Part shown: one piece after another, positions 5,681-7,358 of the stretch
Position numbering within the stretch: position 1 is the first letter of the stretch
How the letters are laid out: the number at the start of each line of letters is the position of its first letter
Assembly (NCBI GenBank): GCA_900550095.1
Contig: URRG01000108.1
Coordinates: forward strand, 1-7,358
Direction of reading: 5' to 3'
Origin: an uncultured Oscillospiraceae bacterium
Lineage (GTDB): Bacteria > Bacillota > Clostridia > Oscillospirales > Acutalibacteraceae
Length of the DNA: 7,358 nucleotides
Program-made: the position numbers and the translations under genes
Notes under the pieces: generated by a model
What the model saw: the letters and a program-made list of their open reading frames with translations, nothing else
Told to the model about the DNA's origin: nothing
Database searches by the model: none

Positions 5681-7336
5681 ATGAGAAGCGACTTACTGAA
5701 GGAAGGATATACCAGAGCGCCTCACCGCTCCCTGTTGAGGGCCCTGGGGATCAGCGAGGATGAGATGAAACGGCCTTTTGTGGCGGTTGTGAACTCTGCC
5801 AGCGACTATATTCCCGGCCACCGCCATCTGCGGGAGATCGGCGAGGCCGTGAAGGCCGGCATCCGCAACGCGGGCGGAGTCCCCTTTGAGTTCAACACCA
5901 TCGGCGTCTGCGACGGCCTGGCCATGAACCATAAGGGCATGAAATATTCCCTCTGCTCTCGAGAGCTGATTGCGGATTCCATCGAAGTTATGCTTACGGC
6001 CCACCCTCTGGATGCAGTGGTGTTTATCCCCAACTGTGATAAGATCGTGCCCGGCATGATGCTGGCCTGTTGCCGGATGAACCTGCCCAGCATTTTTGTC
6101 AGCGGCGGCCCCATGCTTCCCGGTGAGCACAACGGAACCCGGTTCGGCCTTTCTGAGATGTTCGAGGCCGTGGGGAGCTATGCCTCCGGCAAGATAGACG
6201 GGGACGAGCTTCTGGCCTTGGAAAAGAGCGCCTGCCCGGGCTGCGGTTCCTGCTCCGGTATGTATACGGCCAACTCCATGAACTGCCTCACAGAGGCTAT
6301 CGGCATGGCCCTGCCAGGCAATGGAAGCATTCCCGCCGTTTACGGAGAAAGGCTGGCTTTGGCCAAGAAGGCCGGTTCCCAGGTGATGGAGCTTCTGAAG
6401 CAGAACCTGCGCCCCAGCGATATTATGACGGAAAAGGCTTTCCAGAATGCCCTGCGCTCTGAAATGGCCCTTGGATGTTCTACCAACTCCGTTCTGCATC
6501 TGACGGCTATCGCCTTTGAAATGGGCGTGAAGCTGGATATCGGCACCATCGATGAGATGAGCCGCACCACGCCCCAGCTCTGCAAGCTGAACCCGGCCAG
6601 TCAGGTGTTTATCACCGACCTGAACCGTGTGGGCGGCATTCCGGCTGTTCTCAAGGAGCTTTCTAGGAAAGGCCTTGTGAATACGGAGATCCCTACTGTG
6701 TGCGGCACAGTGGCAGATCGGTTGAATGCCGCTCCTGAAGCGGATGGGGAGATCATCCGGCGGGTAGAGGATCCCTTCCGGGAGGACGGCGGTATCGCGG
6801 TCCTGCGCGGAAACATCGCTCCGGAAGGCGCCGTAGTGAAGCAGGGTGCTGTGGCTCCCGAGATGATGCAGCATACAGGCCCCGCCCGCTGCTTCAACAG
6901 CGAGGAGGAAGCCACGGAGGCCATCCTGGGGGGGAAGATCAACCCCGGGGATGTAGTGGTCATCCGATATGAAGGCCCCAAGGGAGGCCCCGGTATGCGG
7001 GAGATGCTCACGCCTACTTCCGCTTTGATCGGAAATGGATTGGGCAGCAGTGTGGCACTCATCACAGACGGCCGCTTTTCCGGCGCGACCCGCGGCGCGG
7101 CTGTGGGGCATGTTTCCCCTGAAGCTGCCGCGGGCGGTCCTATCGCCCTGATTCAGGAAGGGGACACCGTCAGCGTGGATATCAAGAACCGGGCTTTGGA
7201 TCTTCTTATCAGCGATGAGGAGATGGAAAAGCGCCGCAGGGAATGGAAGCCTATGGAAAAGGAGCTCACCGGCTACCTGAAACGGTATGCCAGCTTGGTG
7301 ACCAGCGGCTCCAGAGGCGCTGTATTTGAAAAATAA
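5681..7336 (+). CDS. ilvD: dihydroxy-acid dehydratase
   Basis: The enzyme converts 2,3-dihydroxy-isovalerate and 2,3-dihydroxy-3-methylvalerate to their 2-keto acids in valine, isoleucine and leucine synthesis. It is a cytoplasmic iron-sulfur enzyme of the IlvD/Edd family. The protein is 551 aa, within the normal 550-570 range. Visible landmarks are VCDGLAM (Asp78, Mg ligand), PNCDKIVPGM (Cys119 cluster ligand, Asp120, Lys121), CPGCGSCSGMYTANSMNC (185-202; Cys191 cluster ligand), GPKGGPGMREM (Glu441, Mg ligand) and TDGRFSG with the catalytic base Ser467. The first cluster position reads PGH (45-47) where [2Fe-2S] members have PCN, so an oxygen-labile [4Fe-4S] type like the E. coli enzyme is inferred. 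The start is fixed by AGGAGG 9 nt upstream. Other ilv genes may lie just past the window. Confidence 0.97.
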   Translation: MRSDLLKEGYTRAPHRSLLRALGISEDEMKRPFVAVVNSASDYIPGHRHLREIGEAVKAGIRNAGGVPFEFNTIGVCDGLAMNHKGMKYSLCSRELIADSIEVMLTAHPLDAVVFIPNCDKIVPGMMLACCRMNLPSIFVSGGPMLPGEHNGTRFGLSEMFEAVGSYASGKIDGDELLALEKSACPGCGSCSGMYTANSMNCLTEAIGMALPGNGSIPAVYGERLALAKKAGSQVMELLKQNLRPSDIMTEKAFQNALRSEMALGCSTNSVLHLTAIAFEMGVKLDIGTIDEMSRTTPQLCKLNPASQVFITDLNRVGGIPAVLKELSRKGLVNTEIPTVCGTVADRLNAAPEADGEIIRRVEDPFREDGGIAVLRGNIAPEGAVVKQGAVAPEMMQHTGPARCFNSEEEATEAILGGKINPGDVVVIRYEGPKGGPGMREMLTPTSALIGNGLGSSVALITDGRFSGATRGAAVGHVSPEAAAGGPIALIQEGDTVSVDIKNRALDLLISDEEMEKRRREWKPMEKELTGYLKRYASLVTSGSRGAVFEK

Positions 7337-7358
7337 TCAATGATTCCGTCTGAGTATG

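Noticed and set aside
5693..7111. 472-codon open frame on the minus strand opposite ilvD
   Set aside because: Antisense shadow of ilvD; the His/Gly/Ala-rich translation has no family resemblance.

Overview
The window looks like chromosomal DNA from a moderately GC-rich anaerobic member of the Clostridia, most likely Lachnospiraceae or a close relative. This rests on the gene order (M23 peptidase, then S41 peptidase, then greA, then lysS, then a small membrane protein), purine-rich Shine-Dalgarno sites, a consensus sigma-A promoter, and a LysRS sequence that resembles those of gut clostridia. All genes lie on the plus strand. I see no phage, IS, CRISPR, tRNA or rRNA.

Layout. (1) Positions 3-374 hold the C-terminal end of a LytM/M23 endopeptidase, cut off at the window start. 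A 50-bp direct repeat (1-50 and 119-168) breaks its reading frame, so either this is a contig-end artefact or the gene carries a frameshifting 118-bp tandem duplication. (2) 375-732 is a 358-nt intergenic region with a probable terminator and several GC-rich hairpins. (3) 733-2103 encodes a membrane-anchored PDZ/S41 protein of the C-terminal processing peptidase family. The positions of the catalytic Ser and Lys are Gly305 and Tyr330, so it is probably a pseudopeptidase. (4) 2104-2436 is a 333-nt intergenic region with a perfect TTGACA-N17-TATAAT promoter and a long leader. (5) 2437-2922 is greA. (6) 2923-3198 contains a strong intrinsic terminator ahead of lysS. (7) 3199-4749 is lysS, followed after 4 nt by a 260-aa single-pass membrane protein of unknown function (4754-5536), probably translationally coupled. 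(8) 5681-7336 is ilvD (dihydroxy-acid dehydratase), complete and ending 22 nt before the window end.

How the genes fit together. The first two genes belong to envelope and peptidoglycan remodelling; in related Firmicutes such a pair often follows ftsE-ftsX. greA and lysS form a transcription/translation block, although the terminator between them suggests that lysS is at least partly uncoupled from greA. ilvD begins a separate metabolic unit for branched-chain amino acid synthesis.

Most of the window is ordinary housekeeping DNA. The best candidates for something new are the apparently inactive S41 protein beside an M23 hydrolase, and the frame-breaking repeat at the left edge.
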